Positions 1 to 8,317 of a stretch of DNA of 64,000 nt are shown piece after piece; positions within the stretch are counted from its first letter, which is position 1, and each line of letters starts with the position of its first letter. The stretch lies in NCBI RefSeq assembly GCF_004785935.1, contig NZ_SRRP01000001.1, positions 1,178,001 to 1,242,000 on the forward strand, read 5' to 3'. Under the pieces are notes generated by a model. That model was not told where the DNA came from and made no database searches. It saw nothing but the letters and a program-made list of their open reading frames with translations. Source of the stretch: Streptococcus rubneri (GTDB taxonomy: Bacteria > Bacillota > Bacilli > Lactobacillales > Streptococcaceae). The position numbers and the translations under genes were made by a program.

Positions 1-70
1 CTTCCAAAACTGGTCCCCGAATATCATAAGCGACATGTTCCAGTTTGATGGACTTATTGTATTCTTTCAT
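1..70 (-). CDS. AlaT-like PLP-dependent aminotransferase, N-terminal fragment (runs off left edge)
   Basis: The minus strand opens with ATG at 70, preceded by a GAGGAAAA-type ribosome binding site, and reads MKEYNKSIKLEHVAYDIRG... through the window edge (23 codons visible). This opening resembles the N-terminus of streptococcal AlaT-type class I/II aminotransferases, which make alanine from pyruvate in the cytoplasm. A following universal stress gene in the opposite orientation fits the usual streptococcal context. No catalytic region is visible, so the family call rests on the N-terminal match only. Confidence 0.6.
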   Translation of the reverse strand, partial: MKEYNKSIKLEHVAYDIRGPVLE

Positions 71-101
71 GATTTTTTCCTCACTTTATCAAACTGCTAC
101 C

Positions 102-130
102 ATTATACCACTAGTTATTCCCGAGTACAA
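102..130 (-). promoter_or_regulatory. Promoter of the aminotransferase gene
   Basis: On the minus strand TTGTAC (125-130) and TATAAT (102-107) are separated by 17 nt, and TG lies one base before the -10 (extended -10). The predicted start of transcription is about 25 nt before the ATG at 70. Confidence 0.6.
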
Positions 131-293
131 CTGAGCAGGTTACCTCATTTTGTATACCTTCTCCCAAACTATTAGAAAATTCCATTTGACCTTTACAATC
201 TATGTTAAAAGGGTTAAAATATAATTATAGGTAACATAAATGGTGTTATTCCATTTCATTTTCACTTTTTCAAGCATTAAAGGAGGTCGGATT

Positions 294-746
294 ATGTCTA
301 AAAAATACGAAAACATTATGGTTGCAGTTGATGGATCTCATGAAGCAGAACTCGCTTTCGAAAAAGGGGTCAACGTTGCTTTGCGCAATGGTTCAAAACT
401 AACACTAGCACATGTCGTTGATACACGTGCCTTGCAAAGTGTTTCTACTTTTGATGCTGAAGTTTATGAGGGCTTCCAAACAGAAGCAAATGAACTCCTG
501 GAAGACTATATTAAACGCGCAAAAGATGCTGGTCTCCACAATGTTGCTACTGTCATTGAAATGGGAAATCCAAAAGTGCTCTTAGCTCACGATATCCCTG
601 AACAAGAAGGAGTTGATCTCATCATGGTAGGTGCAACTGGCCTTAACGCCTTCGAACGTTTACTAGTTGGGTCTTCTTCTGAGTATATCCTTCGCCATGC
701 CAAAGTCGATTTATTGGTTGTTCGTGACAAAGATAAAACCTTCTAG
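294..746 (+). CDS. Universal stress protein (UspA family)
   Basis: This is a 150-residue cytoplasmic single-domain USP. The start is the ATG at 294, because AGGAGG sits 7 nt upstream; an in-frame ATG at 240 lacks such a site. Asp13 in the opening strand and the G113-x2-G116-x9-G126-S signature near the C-terminus match the ATP-binding subclass of the family. A TATAAT at 220-225 could be its -10, but no good -35 is visible. It converges on the HAD gene, with which it shares a terminator. The precise role in stress or growth arrest cannot be read from sequence. Confidence 0.9.
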   Translation: MSKKYENIMVAVDGSHEAELAFEKGVNVALRNGSKLTLAHVVDTRALQSVSTFDAEVYEGFQTEANELLEDYIKRAKDAGLHNVATVIEMGNPKVLLAHDIPEQEGVDLIMVGATGLNAFERLLVGSSSEYILRHAKVDLLVVRDKDKTF

Positions 747-763
747 TCATGGATTAATCTAAC

Positions 764-800
764 AAAAAGGTGTGAAAGTCCTTCACTTTCACACCTTTTT
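764..800. terminator. Bidirectional terminator between usp and the HAD gene
   Basis: A 16-bp perfect stem (764-779 with 785-800) has a 5-nt loop and A/T tracts on both flanks, so it can stop both convergent transcripts. The last codons of the HAD gene (stop at 789-791) lie inside the right arm. Confidence 0.9.
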
Positions 801-2201
801 ATTGTTCTCTCTATCCGTTTGGTTTTCTAGATGATGCTTTTGATAAGCCTTCATTTGCCGGTCCAGTTCTTTTTGTATAGCCGGTTCAGGAGCAAACTTT
901 TCCTCCCAATCATCTGGTTTTAAAATTTTATGAGTCTCTGGATCAAAATGAGCTTTACCATCTGGGAAAATTTTACCCATATTTGCCCGATGCACAATTT
1001 CAAAGATCTGTTCAGGATCCACTCCCATCAATACAAAGCTCCCATAAGTCAAATAGAGAGTATCGATTAAGGCATCCACTTGACCTACCAGGGATTGTTC
1101 TGCAGGATGCTTCGTTCGAACTTTTTCTGCCGCTTGATCCAAGGCCTGGTGGAGACTAGCTATAGAGCGATCAAAACTCGCCTCGTCCTCACAGGCAGCA
1201 CGAATAAACTCTACTAGCTCCTCTTGTTTAAACATAGTTCGATAAAGAGCCTCTTGGTTTTCCCAAGCTCTAGGCTCTTCCTGGGTTTGACCATCCATGA
1301 GCTGATGGAAAGTTTTCACACGATTAAAGTGGTCATCGCTACTCACAAATAGGGGCTGATCAGTTAGAATGCCAAAATGTTCCAACGCTTTTTGGATCCC
1401 GTCCTTGGTATTACTAGTCGTAGTATGTTGGGCCACTTCTTTAACCTTACTGGTTCCATTGCCCATCGCAATGGACAATCCAACACCGGAAAGCATTTCT
1501 AGATCATTATCCGAATCACCAAAGGCCATGACCTGATCCATTGAAAAGCCAAATTCTTCTCCAACCAAACGAATCCCTTCCAGTTTAGAATTGCCTGGAT
1601 TGATAACATCTGCTGCATAGGGACTGGAGCGAGTGAATTTTAAATCAGGAAAGTCCTGTTCAACTTTCTGCGTATCCTTGGAACTTGCTAACAATAAAAC
1701 TTGGTAAACAGGACCTTGAGCAATATGAAGCAATTGCTCCTGATCTTGCGGTACAACTCGACTGACAAACTTATTGAAGCCTTGGCTAACCGTTCGAGCT
1801 AGACCTTTGGGAACAAATTGGGCAGACCACTGTGAAACTGAACTCATTCCAAAGCTCATAATGCGCGAGCCCTCTATTCCGTCCTTAGTCCCTAGGGCAA
1901 TTTCCATTCGATGTTTCTTGGCATATTGAATCAAGCGGTGAAGATTCTTCTTATCAATTGGAGAAGCCGACAAAACCTTGTCCTTGGTAAAAATGTACTG
2001 TCCATTATAGGTAACTGCAAAATCAAAGTCATAGCGCTCGATAAAAGGGCGGACAAAGAAAGGACCTCGGCCCGTTGCCAAGCCCACAAAGATTCCCTGC
2101 TCTTTTAACGTTTGAATGGCCTGTTCGGTAGACTTTAAGACCATCCGACTATCATTGACCAAGGTTCCGTCAATATCAAAAAAGACCGCTTTTATTTCCA
2201 T
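789..2201 (-). CDS. Cof-type HAD-IIB phosphatase fused to a MazG-like all-alpha NTP-PPase domain
   Basis: 470 residues, much longer than a normal ~270-residue Cof phosphatase. Residues 1-275 form the HAD part: the nucleophile motif DIDGT (Asp9/Asp11), Lys206 and the metal-binding GDSDND (229-233). The remaining ~170 residues are helical with an ExxD-like stretch (around VDALIDTLYLTYG) typical of MazG/PRA-PH-like pyrophosphohydrolases, ending in a charged tail. The fusion suggests removal of pyrophosphate followed by removal of phosphate from a nucleotide-like metabolite. That is an inference; the substrate is unknown. The start ATG lies at 2201. The stop codon is embedded in the shared terminator. 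Confidence 0.8.
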   Translation of the reverse strand: MEIKAVFFDIDGTLVNDSRMVLKSTEQAIQTLKEQGIFVGLATGRGPFFVRPFIERYDFDFAVTYNGQYIFTKDKVLSASPIDKKNLHRLIQYAKKHRMEIALGTKDGIEGSRIMSFGMSSVSQWSAQFVPKGLARTVSQGFNKFVSRVVPQDQEQLLHIAQGPVYQVLLLASSKDTQKVEQDFPDLKFTRSSPYAADVINPGNSKLEGIRLVGEEFGFSMDQVMAFGDSDNDLEMLSGVGLSIAMGNGTSKVKEVAQHTTTSNTKDGIQKALEHFGILTDQPLFVSSDDHFNRVKTFHQLMDGQTQEEPRAWENQEALYRTMFKQEELVEFIRAACEDEASFDRSIASLHQALDQAAEKVRTKHPAEQSLVGQVDALIDTLYLTYGSFVLMGVDPEQIFEIVHRANMGKIFPDGKAHFDPETHKILKPDDWEEKFAPEPAIQKELDRQMKAYQKHHLENQTDRENNKKV

Positions 2202-2265
2202 GATGACTGCTTTCTTTCCGTTTTATGATACAATAAATTATAACACACATTTCAAGGAGACACAC

Positions 2266-3228
2266 ATGATAAAGAAAATTTTGGCCCTTCATACAGGAGG
2301 GACCATCTCCATGCAGGCGGATGCCACTGGAGCTGTCGTGACCAATTCATCCAACCCCATGAACCATATTGATCTGTCACTGGCAGGGATTGAGCTTACT
2401 TCAGAAGATTTTTTTAATTTACCTAGCCCTCATGTAACTCCTCAGCACATGTTGCAACTTTATCATAAGATTCAGAAAGAGGCTTCCCAGTATGATGGGA
2501 TTGTCATCACCCACGGTACCGATACTCTTGAAGAAACAGCCTACTTTCTAGATACCATGGACTTGCCAACTATTTCGGTAGTCCTGACAGGAGCCATGAG
2601 AAGCTCCAACGAATTAGGGAGTGATGGCGTCTATAACTATCTGACTGCCATCCGGGTCGCGGCAGATCCCAAATCACAAGACAAGGGGGTCTTGGTCGTG
2701 ATGAATGACGAAGTCCATGCAGCCAAGTACGTGACCAAAACCCATACAACCAATGTCAGTACTTTTCAAACACCAACTCACGGTCCTCTAGGCTTGGTCA
2801 TGAAAAAAGAAGTTCTTTTCTTCAAAACAGCTGAACCCCGTGTGCGTTTTGATTTGCAAGAAATCAAGGGAGTTGTCCCCATTGTTTCCGCCTATGCTGG
2901 CATGAAGACAGACCTTCTTGATATGCTAGATGTCCGACAAATGGATGGCTTAATTATCGAAGCCTTTGGTGCAGGAAATCTTCCTAGGGAGGTTGCGGAA
3001 AAACTCTTTGAGTTTCAAGAGTCTGGCCTCCCCATTGCTTTAGTTTCTCGTTGCTTCAATGGGATTGCGGAACCTGTCTATGCCTACGACGGTGGCGGAG
3101 TTCAACTTCACGAGCACAGCATCTTCTTTGTCAAAGAGCTCAATGCCGCCAAGGCTCGGCTAAAACTCTTGATCGCAATCAATGCTGGCTTAAAAGATAA
3201 AGAATTAAGAGATTATATGGAAGGTTAA
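2266..3228 (+). CDS. Asparaginase, cytoplasmic type I family
   Basis: 320 residues. The ATG at 2266 follows AAGGAGA by 7 nt; upstream in-frame codons would run through the divergent promoter region. The N-terminal HTGGT motif (catalytic Thr at about 13) and HGTDT (83-87) are the two signature sites of the asparaginase/glutaminase family. No signal peptide is seen, so hydrolysis of asparagine to aspartate and ammonia is expected inside the cell. An extended -10 (TGATACAAT, 2226-2234) lies just upstream with a poor -35. The gene is divergent from the HAD gene and followed by its own hairpin terminator. Confidence 0.88.
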   Translation: MIKKILALHTGGTISMQADATGAVVTNSSNPMNHIDLSLAGIELTSEDFFNLPSPHVTPQHMLQLYHKIQKEASQYDGIVITHGTDTLEETAYFLDTMDLPTISVVLTGAMRSSNELGSDGVYNYLTAIRVAADPKSQDKGVLVVMNDEVHAAKYVTKTHTTNVSTFQTPTHGPLGLVMKKEVLFFKTAEPRVRFDLQEIKGVVPIVSAYAGMKTDLLDMLDVRQMDGLIIEAFGAGNLPREVAEKLFEFQESGLPIALVSRCFNGIAEPVYAYDGGGVQLHEHSIFFVKELNAAKARLKLLIAINAGLKDKELRDYMEG

Positions 3229-3239
3229 AATAAGAATAG

Positions 3240-3269
3240 AAGGCGTGATGGTTGATACATCCGCCTTTT
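3240..3269 (+). terminator. Terminator of the asparaginase gene
   Basis: AAGGCG (3240-3245) pairs with CGCCTT (3262-3267), an inner GATG/CATC extends the stem, and four T follow the right arm. Confidence 0.7.
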
Positions 3270-3393
3270 GAATTTAAAAATAGCTTTGATGGACTGAGAT
3301 AATGACTGACAAAATGAATTTCAACATGGTTCGCATAGCTAGGACCTCTTTTCTGTTTTTTACGATTATAGGTCTACAAACTTAAAAAAAGAT

Positions 3394-3578
3394 AAAAAGA
3401 GAGTGGGACAGAAATCGGTAATTCGTTAGAATTCGATTTCGTCGTCCCACCTCCGCACAGTTGAGTAGGGCTGTAAAAGCTGATGAAATCAGCGTAGTAG
3501 AGCCCACTCAACCACTGCGTCTTGCTCGACAATCCAAAGACAATTGAGAGGCTAGGACTTTTGTCCCAGCCTCTTTTT
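3394..3578 (+). repeat. 185-bp three-hairpin intergenic repeat, copy A
   Basis: One of three near-identical copies in the window (others at 20488-20671 and 45156-45339, opposite orientation). The two ends are imperfect inverted repeats of the form AAAAAGAG..TGGGACA. Three stems are visible: GTGGGAC/GTCCCAC with inner GAAATCG/CGATTTC; GTTGAGT-GGGCT/AGCCC-ACTCAAC with inner GCTGAT/ATCAGC; and GAGGCT-GGAC/GTCC-AGCCTC followed by T5. The last hairpin is a good terminator. The space between asparaginase and recG holds nothing else recognised. The short reading frames across it are not coding. Confidence 0.85.
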
Positions 3579-3589
3579 CTTATCACTTC

Positions 3590-5605
3590 TTAATCCAGGT
3601 GTTCTTTCTGTTCCAAATGCAGAGACAGACAGTGCCAGTCTGGATGCTCTCGCCAATTAGGAGTTGTCACCACTTGAATAGCTACCTTTCGCGCTTCCTC
3701 TAAAATCGGATAATCTTCAATGAGGTTGGCCACTTGAAATTCTGGTATGCCTGATTGACGCGTTCCAAAGATTTCCCCAGAGCCTCGTAGCTTGAGGTCT
3801 TCTTCGGCCAAGACAAACCCATTGGTTGTTTCGGTCATGATTTTCATTCGACGCTTGCCTGATTCTGTTTTAGGATTGGCAACTAATACTGCGTAAGACT
3901 GCTTATCACCACGTCCTACCCGACCTCTCAGCTGGTGCAATTGGCTCAAGCCAAAGCGGTCTGCATCCATGATAATCATGACGGTGGCATTGGGAACATT
4001 AACTCCAACCTCAATAACAGTTGTAGAAACTAGTAAGTCAATTTCTCCTCGCTTAAAGGCCTGCATAATGGCCTCTTTTTCTTCCCCCTTCATCTTACCA
4101 TGGAGGAGGGCAATACGGGCACGATTTCCGAAGTAGGCAATCAATTCTTCCTCCAAAGCAATGGCGTTTTTGAGGTCCAAGGCTTCAGATTCTTCAATCA
4201 AGGGAGAAATGACATAGGCTTGGGAACCTTTTTGAATTTCTTTGACCAGCCAATCCAAAACCAAGTTTAACTGTTGGTGCTTGACCCAACGAGTAATGAT
4301 TTCTTTTCGACCAGCTGGCATTTGGTCAATGATGGAAACATCCATATCCCCAAATGCGGTGATCGCCAGAGTGCGAGGAATTGGGGTCGCTGTCATCATC
4401 AATACATCCGGATTTTGTCCCTTTTCACGAAGGATCCGTCTTTGAGCTACACCGAAACGGTGCTGTTCATCAATAATAACCAAGCCTAAATCATGGAAAT
4501 GGACCCCCTCCTGAATCAAAGCATGGGTTCCCACAATAAGGTCCACTTCCCCAGCTTCAATCAAGGCTAAACGTTCTCGTCTCTCCGCAACTTTTAAACT
4601 GCCTGTCAAAAGAAGGATTCTGAGATTAGGGAAAAGAGAGGTTAAACTTTCTAAATGTTGCTCAGCCAAAATTTCTGTCGGTACCATCAAAGCCGCTTGC
4701 TTGCCAGCTGTCACAGCAGCATACATGGCTAGTCCGGCAACGACGGTTTTTCCACTTCCAACGTCCCCTTGCAAGAGACGATTCATGTGGTAAGGAGAAC
4801 GCATATCTGCTAGAATTTCGTTCAGACTTCGCTCCTGGGCTTCTGTCAACGAAAAGGGAAGACTAGCTTGAAGGTTCTTTAGCTTCTTCTCATCCCAATC
4901 CAGTATAATTCCTTGACCAACCGAGCGATTTTCCTCCTTCAAGACCTGTAGTTGCAATTGGAAAAAGAGCAATTCTTCAAATTTTACTCGTCTCAGAGCC
5001 TGCTTGTATTCCTCAAGATCCTTGGGAAAATGCATGGCCCTGACTGCTTGTCTTCGAGAAAGCAGATGATACTTGTCCATTAGGACTTGGGGTAAATTTT
5101 CTTCCAATAGTTGATCCAAGCCAGCTTCAAAAGCCGTTTTGATAACCTTTACTAGAGCTGACTGGCTCACCCCTTGAGCTAGTCGATAGACTGGTTGAAG
5201 ATCATCTTCGACTTGCGCTAGTAGCTTCATTCCTGTCAAAGCTCCCTTGGCCTTATCCCACTTACCAAAGACAGCCACCGTTTGTCCCAACTCAATCTTA
5301 TCCGCTAAATAGGGCTGGTTAAAGAAACTAACTGCTAGGACCAGTTCTCCTTGTTTAATAGTGAAGCGAAGACGGTTGCGTTTGAAGCCGTAATATTGAA
5401 CATTGGCTGGAGTAGCGACAAGACCGGAAACAACCGCTTTTTCTCCATCTTCCAGGTCTAGAACATTTTTTGATTTAAAATCTTCATACCGAAATGGAAA
5501 ATAGAGTAAGAAATCCTCAACTGTTTCGATTCCCAATTTCTTGTATTTCTCTGCTGATTTTGGTCCAATTCCTGGTAGGACAGAGAGTGGTTGATGTAAG
5601 TTCAT
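3590..5605 (-). CDS. recG: ATP-dependent DNA helicase RecG
   Basis: 671 residues, normal family length. The N-terminal wedge/OB region (residues 1-200, opening with LPGIGPKSAEKYKKLG) precedes two helicase lobes: Walker A GDVGSGKT near residue 285, DEQHRFG (motif II) near 380, then TATPIPRT and the motif VI region QLRGRVGRG. RecG remodels stalled replication forks and branched recombination intermediates. It follows alr and acpS in the same direction, a common streptococcal order. Copy A of the three-hairpin repeat starts 11 nt beyond the stop and probably serves as its 3' end. Confidence 0.97.
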   Translation of the reverse strand: MNLHQPLSVLPGIGPKSAEKYKKLGIETVEDFLLYFPFRYEDFKSKNVLDLEDGEKAVVSGLVATPANVQYYGFKRNRLRFTIKQGELVLAVSFFNQPYLADKIELGQTVAVFGKWDKAKGALTGMKLLAQVEDDLQPVYRLAQGVSQSALVKVIKTAFEAGLDQLLEENLPQVLMDKYHLLSRRQAVRAMHFPKDLEEYKQALRRVKFEELLFFQLQLQVLKEENRSVGQGIILDWDEKKLKNLQASLPFSLTEAQERSLNEILADMRSPYHMNRLLQGDVGSGKTVVAGLAMYAAVTAGKQAALMVPTEILAEQHLESLTSLFPNLRILLLTGSLKVAERRERLALIEAGEVDLIVGTHALIQEGVHFHDLGLVIIDEQHRFGVAQRRILREKGQNPDVLMMTATPIPRTLAITAFGDMDVSIIDQMPAGRKEIITRWVKHQQLNLVLDWLVKEIQKGSQAYVISPLIEESEALDLKNAIALEEELIAYFGNRARIALLHGKMKGEEKEAIMQAFKRGEIDLLVSTTVIEVGVNVPNATVMIIMDADRFGLSQLHQLRGRVGRGDKQSYAVLVANPKTESGKRRMKIMTETTNGFVLAEEDLKLRGSGEIFGTRQSGIPEFQVANLIEDYPILEEARKVAIQVVTTPNWREHPDWHCLSLHLEQKEHLD

Positions 5606-5622
5606 TCATTCCTCCTAGATAA

Positions 5623-5657
5623 GAAAGGAGGCTGGGACCTTTGTCATCAACCTCTTT
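5623..5657 (-). terminator. Weak hairpin between alr and recG, possibly a repeat remnant
   Basis: On the minus strand GAGGTTG pairs with CAGCCTC around a GAC/GTC inner stem, followed by CTTTCTT. The GGAGGCTGGGAC segment matches the end of the 185-bp repeat, so this may be a solo end left by that element. It could partly end transcription from alr before recG. Confidence 0.45.
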
Positions 5658-5702
5658 CATCTTTAACTTGCCATTACTGAAAGTTTGGGACATCCATCCA
5701 GC

Positions 5703-6830
5703 TTACTTTCCACAATCTTTCTTTGCTGGACGATAAACTCTTGGGACGCGATCACTCAGGACACAAACCACCTCATAGTTGATGGTCCCTCTATAGTCTG
5801 CTACATCCGTCGCAGAAATTGCTAGATTACCATCTGATCCAATCAAAATCACCTTGGTTCCAATCGGGTAGGCTTTCGGTAGGCGAATGGTGATTTGATC
5901 CATAGATACGCGACCCACAATCGGACAGAATTGCCCATCAACAAGAACATGGAATCCTTGCATATCTCTGGTCCAGCCATCTGCATAGCCAATCGGAATA
6001 GTCCCAATCCACTCTTCATCACTAGTCTGATAGGTCGCTCCATAACCAACTGTCTGTCCTACTTCCAGTGACTTGACGTGCACCAATTCTGTTTCCAAAC
6101 TCAGGGCCGGACAGATGCTGTAGGGAAGTTCCAACTCTCTTCCACTTGGATTGAGCCCATACATGACATCGCCCAGACGAACCGCATTGAAAATGGTATC
6201 AGCATGCCATAAAGTCGTTGCTGAATTGCTAGCGTGTACAATTTTCGGAGTATAGGGCAAGAGCTCCAACAAGGTCTTAAATCGTTGCAATTGGCCTTGG
6301 AAATGACGGTCATCTTTCTCATCAGCTGTAGCAAAATGAGTAAAGATCCCTTCCACTTCTGCTCCATGGTCTCTTAATAAGATCATGGCTTCCTGCAAGT
6401 CTTCTGCCGAACGAAAACCAATTCGTCCCATTCCTGAATCCACTTTAATATGAACCTTCAACCCAGTCAAATCAGACTTTTCAGCCAACAATGCTTTCAA
6501 CCACTCGAGACTAGCTACTGTATAACGAATTTCCTCTTTGATGGCAATCGCAACGTGTTCGACTGGTGCAACTCCCAAAATTAAGATAGGCTTTTCCCCA
6601 GCTACTTGACGAACTTCCAAGGCTTCATCTAGGTTGGAAACACAAAAAGCATCTACTATTGGCAATAAGCATTCTACCACTGGCTCAACCCCATGGCCGT
6701 ATGCATTCGCCTTGACAACCGCAAAAGTCAAGGTCTCTTTCGGAATATGGGCCTGTATTTGTTGAACATTATAGGCAATAGCCTCTACATCCACATATGC
6801 TCGCGTTGGTCTATGTATGCTTGCTTTCAT
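5703..6830 (-). CDS. alr: Alanine racemase
   Basis: 375 residues. The start is the ATG at 6830, because GGAGGAAAGAA lies directly upstream; an upstream in-frame start at 6851 would place that site inside the gene. The PLP lysine is in [10 protein letters not shown] (Lys40) and the catalytic tyrosine is in the GYGATYQT region near residue 262. The enzyme makes D-alanine for peptidoglycan and teichoic acid esterification in the cytoplasm. The start overlaps the end of acpS by 20 nt, so the two are translationally coupled. Confidence 0.96.
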   Translation of the reverse strand: MKASIHRPTRAYVDVEAIAYNVQQIQAHIPKETLTFAVVKANAYGHGVEPVVECLLPIVDAFCVSNLDEALEVRQVAGEKPILILGVAPVEHVAIAIKEEIRYTVASLEWLKALLAEKSDLTGLKVHIKVDSGMGRIGFRSAEDLQEAMILLRDHGAEVEGIFTHFATADEKDDRHFQGQLQRFKTLLELLPYTPKIVHASNSATTLWHADTIFNAVRLGDVMYGLNPSGRELELPYSICPALSLETELVHVKSLEVGQTVGYGATYQTSDEEWIGTIPIGYADGWTRDMQGFHVLVDGQFCPIVGRVSMDQITIRLPKAYPIGTKVILIGSDGNLAISATDVADYRGTINYEVVCVLSDRVPRVYRPAKKDCGK

Positions 6831-7182
6831 TTCTTTCCTCCAAAATGACACTGGTCGAAACTAAATCGCCTGAGTGACTAATCGAAACCCAAATCTTTCC
6901 ACTAAAAGGGGCTCTTGAAAAATAGGGAGCTCCTTTTTGATTGGTTAAAATTTCCAGATCCTGAAATCCTACTGGACCAATCCCTGTTCCCCAAGCCTTG
7001 GAAAAGGCTTCTTTGGCAGACCATCGACCTGCCAGGTATTCCATTTTCCGTTTTCCAGATAATTGGTCGAACCGTGCTCGTTCCGTCTCTGTCAATACTT
7101 TAGAAGCAAATCTCGGATGTCTTTGGTAGGCCTCTTCAATGGATTGGATCGATTCGATATCTATCCCATGTCCAACAATCAT
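6811..7182 (-). CDS. acpS: Holo-[acyl-carrier-protein] synthase
   Basis: 123 residues, usual size for the family. The opening [10 protein letters not shown] carries the metal-binding Asp8, and [12 protein letters not shown] carries Glu58. AcpS transfers 4'-phosphopantetheine from CoA to ACP, activating it for fatty acid synthesis. The gene overlaps alr by 20 nt. No convincing promoter is visible in the 46 nt between it and the aroF terminator, so it may depend on read-through or a weak promoter. Confidence 0.95.
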   Translation of the reverse strand: MIVGHGIDIESIQSIEEAYQRHPRFASKVLTETERARFDQLSGKRKMEYLAGRWSAKEAFSKAWGTGIGPVGFQDLEILTNQKGAPYFSRAPFSGKIWVSISHSGDLVSTSVILEERNESKHT

Positions 7183-7228
7183 ATTATTTCCTCTTCAATG
7201 ATTCTCTATCGACAACTCAATTTAAGAA

Positions 7229-7263
7229 GGAAAGGGCTGAGAATGTTTTCTCCAGCCCTTTCC
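7229..7263 (-). terminator. Terminator after aroF
   Basis: GGAAAGGGCTG (7229-7239) pairs perfectly with CAGCCCTTTCC (7253-7263). On the minus strand the hairpin follows the aroF stop by 3 nt and is trailed by TTCTT. Confidence 0.8.
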
Positions 7264-7265
7264 TC

Positions 7266-8297
7266 TTATTCAGCTACATACTGATAAATTTCTCGTACTA
7301 AGCTTTCTGTCTTTTCCCAACCCAAGCATGGGTCTGTGATCGATTGACCAAATACTTCTGGTTGATCTTGACGACCGTCCTCTAAATAAGATTCAATCAT
7401 AAACCCACGGACCACATCATGGATAATTGGATTCCAGCTACGATTTGTAAGGGTTTCTCTGACAATGCGAATCTGCTCAGCAAATTTTTTCCCTGAATTA
7501 TCATGATTGGTATCAACCAGGATAAATGGATGTTGCAATCCCAAGGCTTGGTAGCGATGCGCAGCTTCTAACAGATCTTCATAGTGGTAGTTTGGAATAT
7601 TTTTCCCATTCGCATCTAAGGCCCCACGCAGAATAGCGTGTCCGAATGGATTTCCACTTGTCTCCACAGAACGACCATTATAGAAGAAATGATGCCCATG
7701 CTGTGCAGCATAAATCGCATTAAACATGACAGACAGATTTCCAGATGTCGGATTTTTCAATCCAGTTGGGACTGAAATTCCACTCGCTACAAATCGATGG
7801 CCTTGATCTTCTACAGAACGTGCCCCAATAGCAACATAGGAAAGTAAATCCTCAACAAATGGGTAGGTCTCTGGATACAACAATTCGTCTGCTGTTGTCA
7901 ATCCGGTTTCTGTAATCACTCGATGATGCAAGCGACGAACAGCCTTTAAACCAGCTACAAAACTTGGTTCTGAAGCAGTATCTGGCTGATGCATCAAGCC
8001 CTTATAGCCATCACCATTGGTCCGAGGTTTAGCAGTATAGACCCGCATCACAATGAAGACCCGATCTTTGACTTCTTCTTGAAGGGCTGCAAGTCGACGA
8101 GCATATTCCATCACCGCTTCCTCATTATCAGAAGAGCATGGGCCCATCACAAGCAAGATCCGCTTGTCTTCCCCCTTTAAAATAGAGGCTAGTTCACGAT
8201 CACGCGCTTCTTTGCGAGCCAAATGTTCCCCTTCTAAGCGATAAAGAGAAGTCACCGTTGTTTCATCAATGATTGGGCTAGTAGCTGTAAAAGACAT
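7266..8297 (-). CDS. aroF: 3-deoxy-7-phosphoheptulonate synthase (type I DAHP synthase)
   Basis: 343 residues. The ATG at 8297 is preferred, as AAAGGA lies 7 nt upstream; the in-frame TTG two codons earlier almost touches that site. Motifs typical of AroF/G/H enzymes are visible: VMGPCSSDN near 50-58, MRVYTAKPRTNGDGYKGL, GARSVEDQGHR and DTNHDNSGK. It condenses PEP and erythrose-4-phosphate, the first step towards chorismate. It sits 20 nt after secA and is probably cotranscribed. Only one copy is present here, whereas pneumococcus has two in tandem at the equivalent place (from memory). Confidence 0.93.
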   Translation of the reverse strand: MSFTATSPIIDETTVTSLYRLEGEHLARKEARDRELASILKGEDKRILLVMGPCSSDNEEAVMEYARRLAALQEEVKDRVFIVMRVYTAKPRTNGDGYKGLMHQPDTASEPSFVAGLKAVRRLHHRVITETGLTTADELLYPETYPFVEDLLSYVAIGARSVEDQGHRFVASGISVPTGLKNPTSGNLSVMFNAIYAAQHGHHFFYNGRSVETSGNPFGHAILRGALDANGKNIPNYHYEDLLEAAHRYQALGLQHPFILVDTNHDNSGKKFAEQIRIVRETLTNRSWNPIIHDVVRGFMIESYLEDGRQDQPEVFGQSITDPCLGWEKTESLVREIYQYVAE

Positions 8298-8317
8298 AGG
8301 CAAATCCTTTCATACGA

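Noticed and set aside
3374-3586. 70-residue frame across repeat copy A, and similar frames across copies B and C
   Set aside because: The frames run through paired stems and terminators and have no ribosome binding site. In copies B and C the frames run on into unrelated flanking sequence. The conserved feature is RNA structure.
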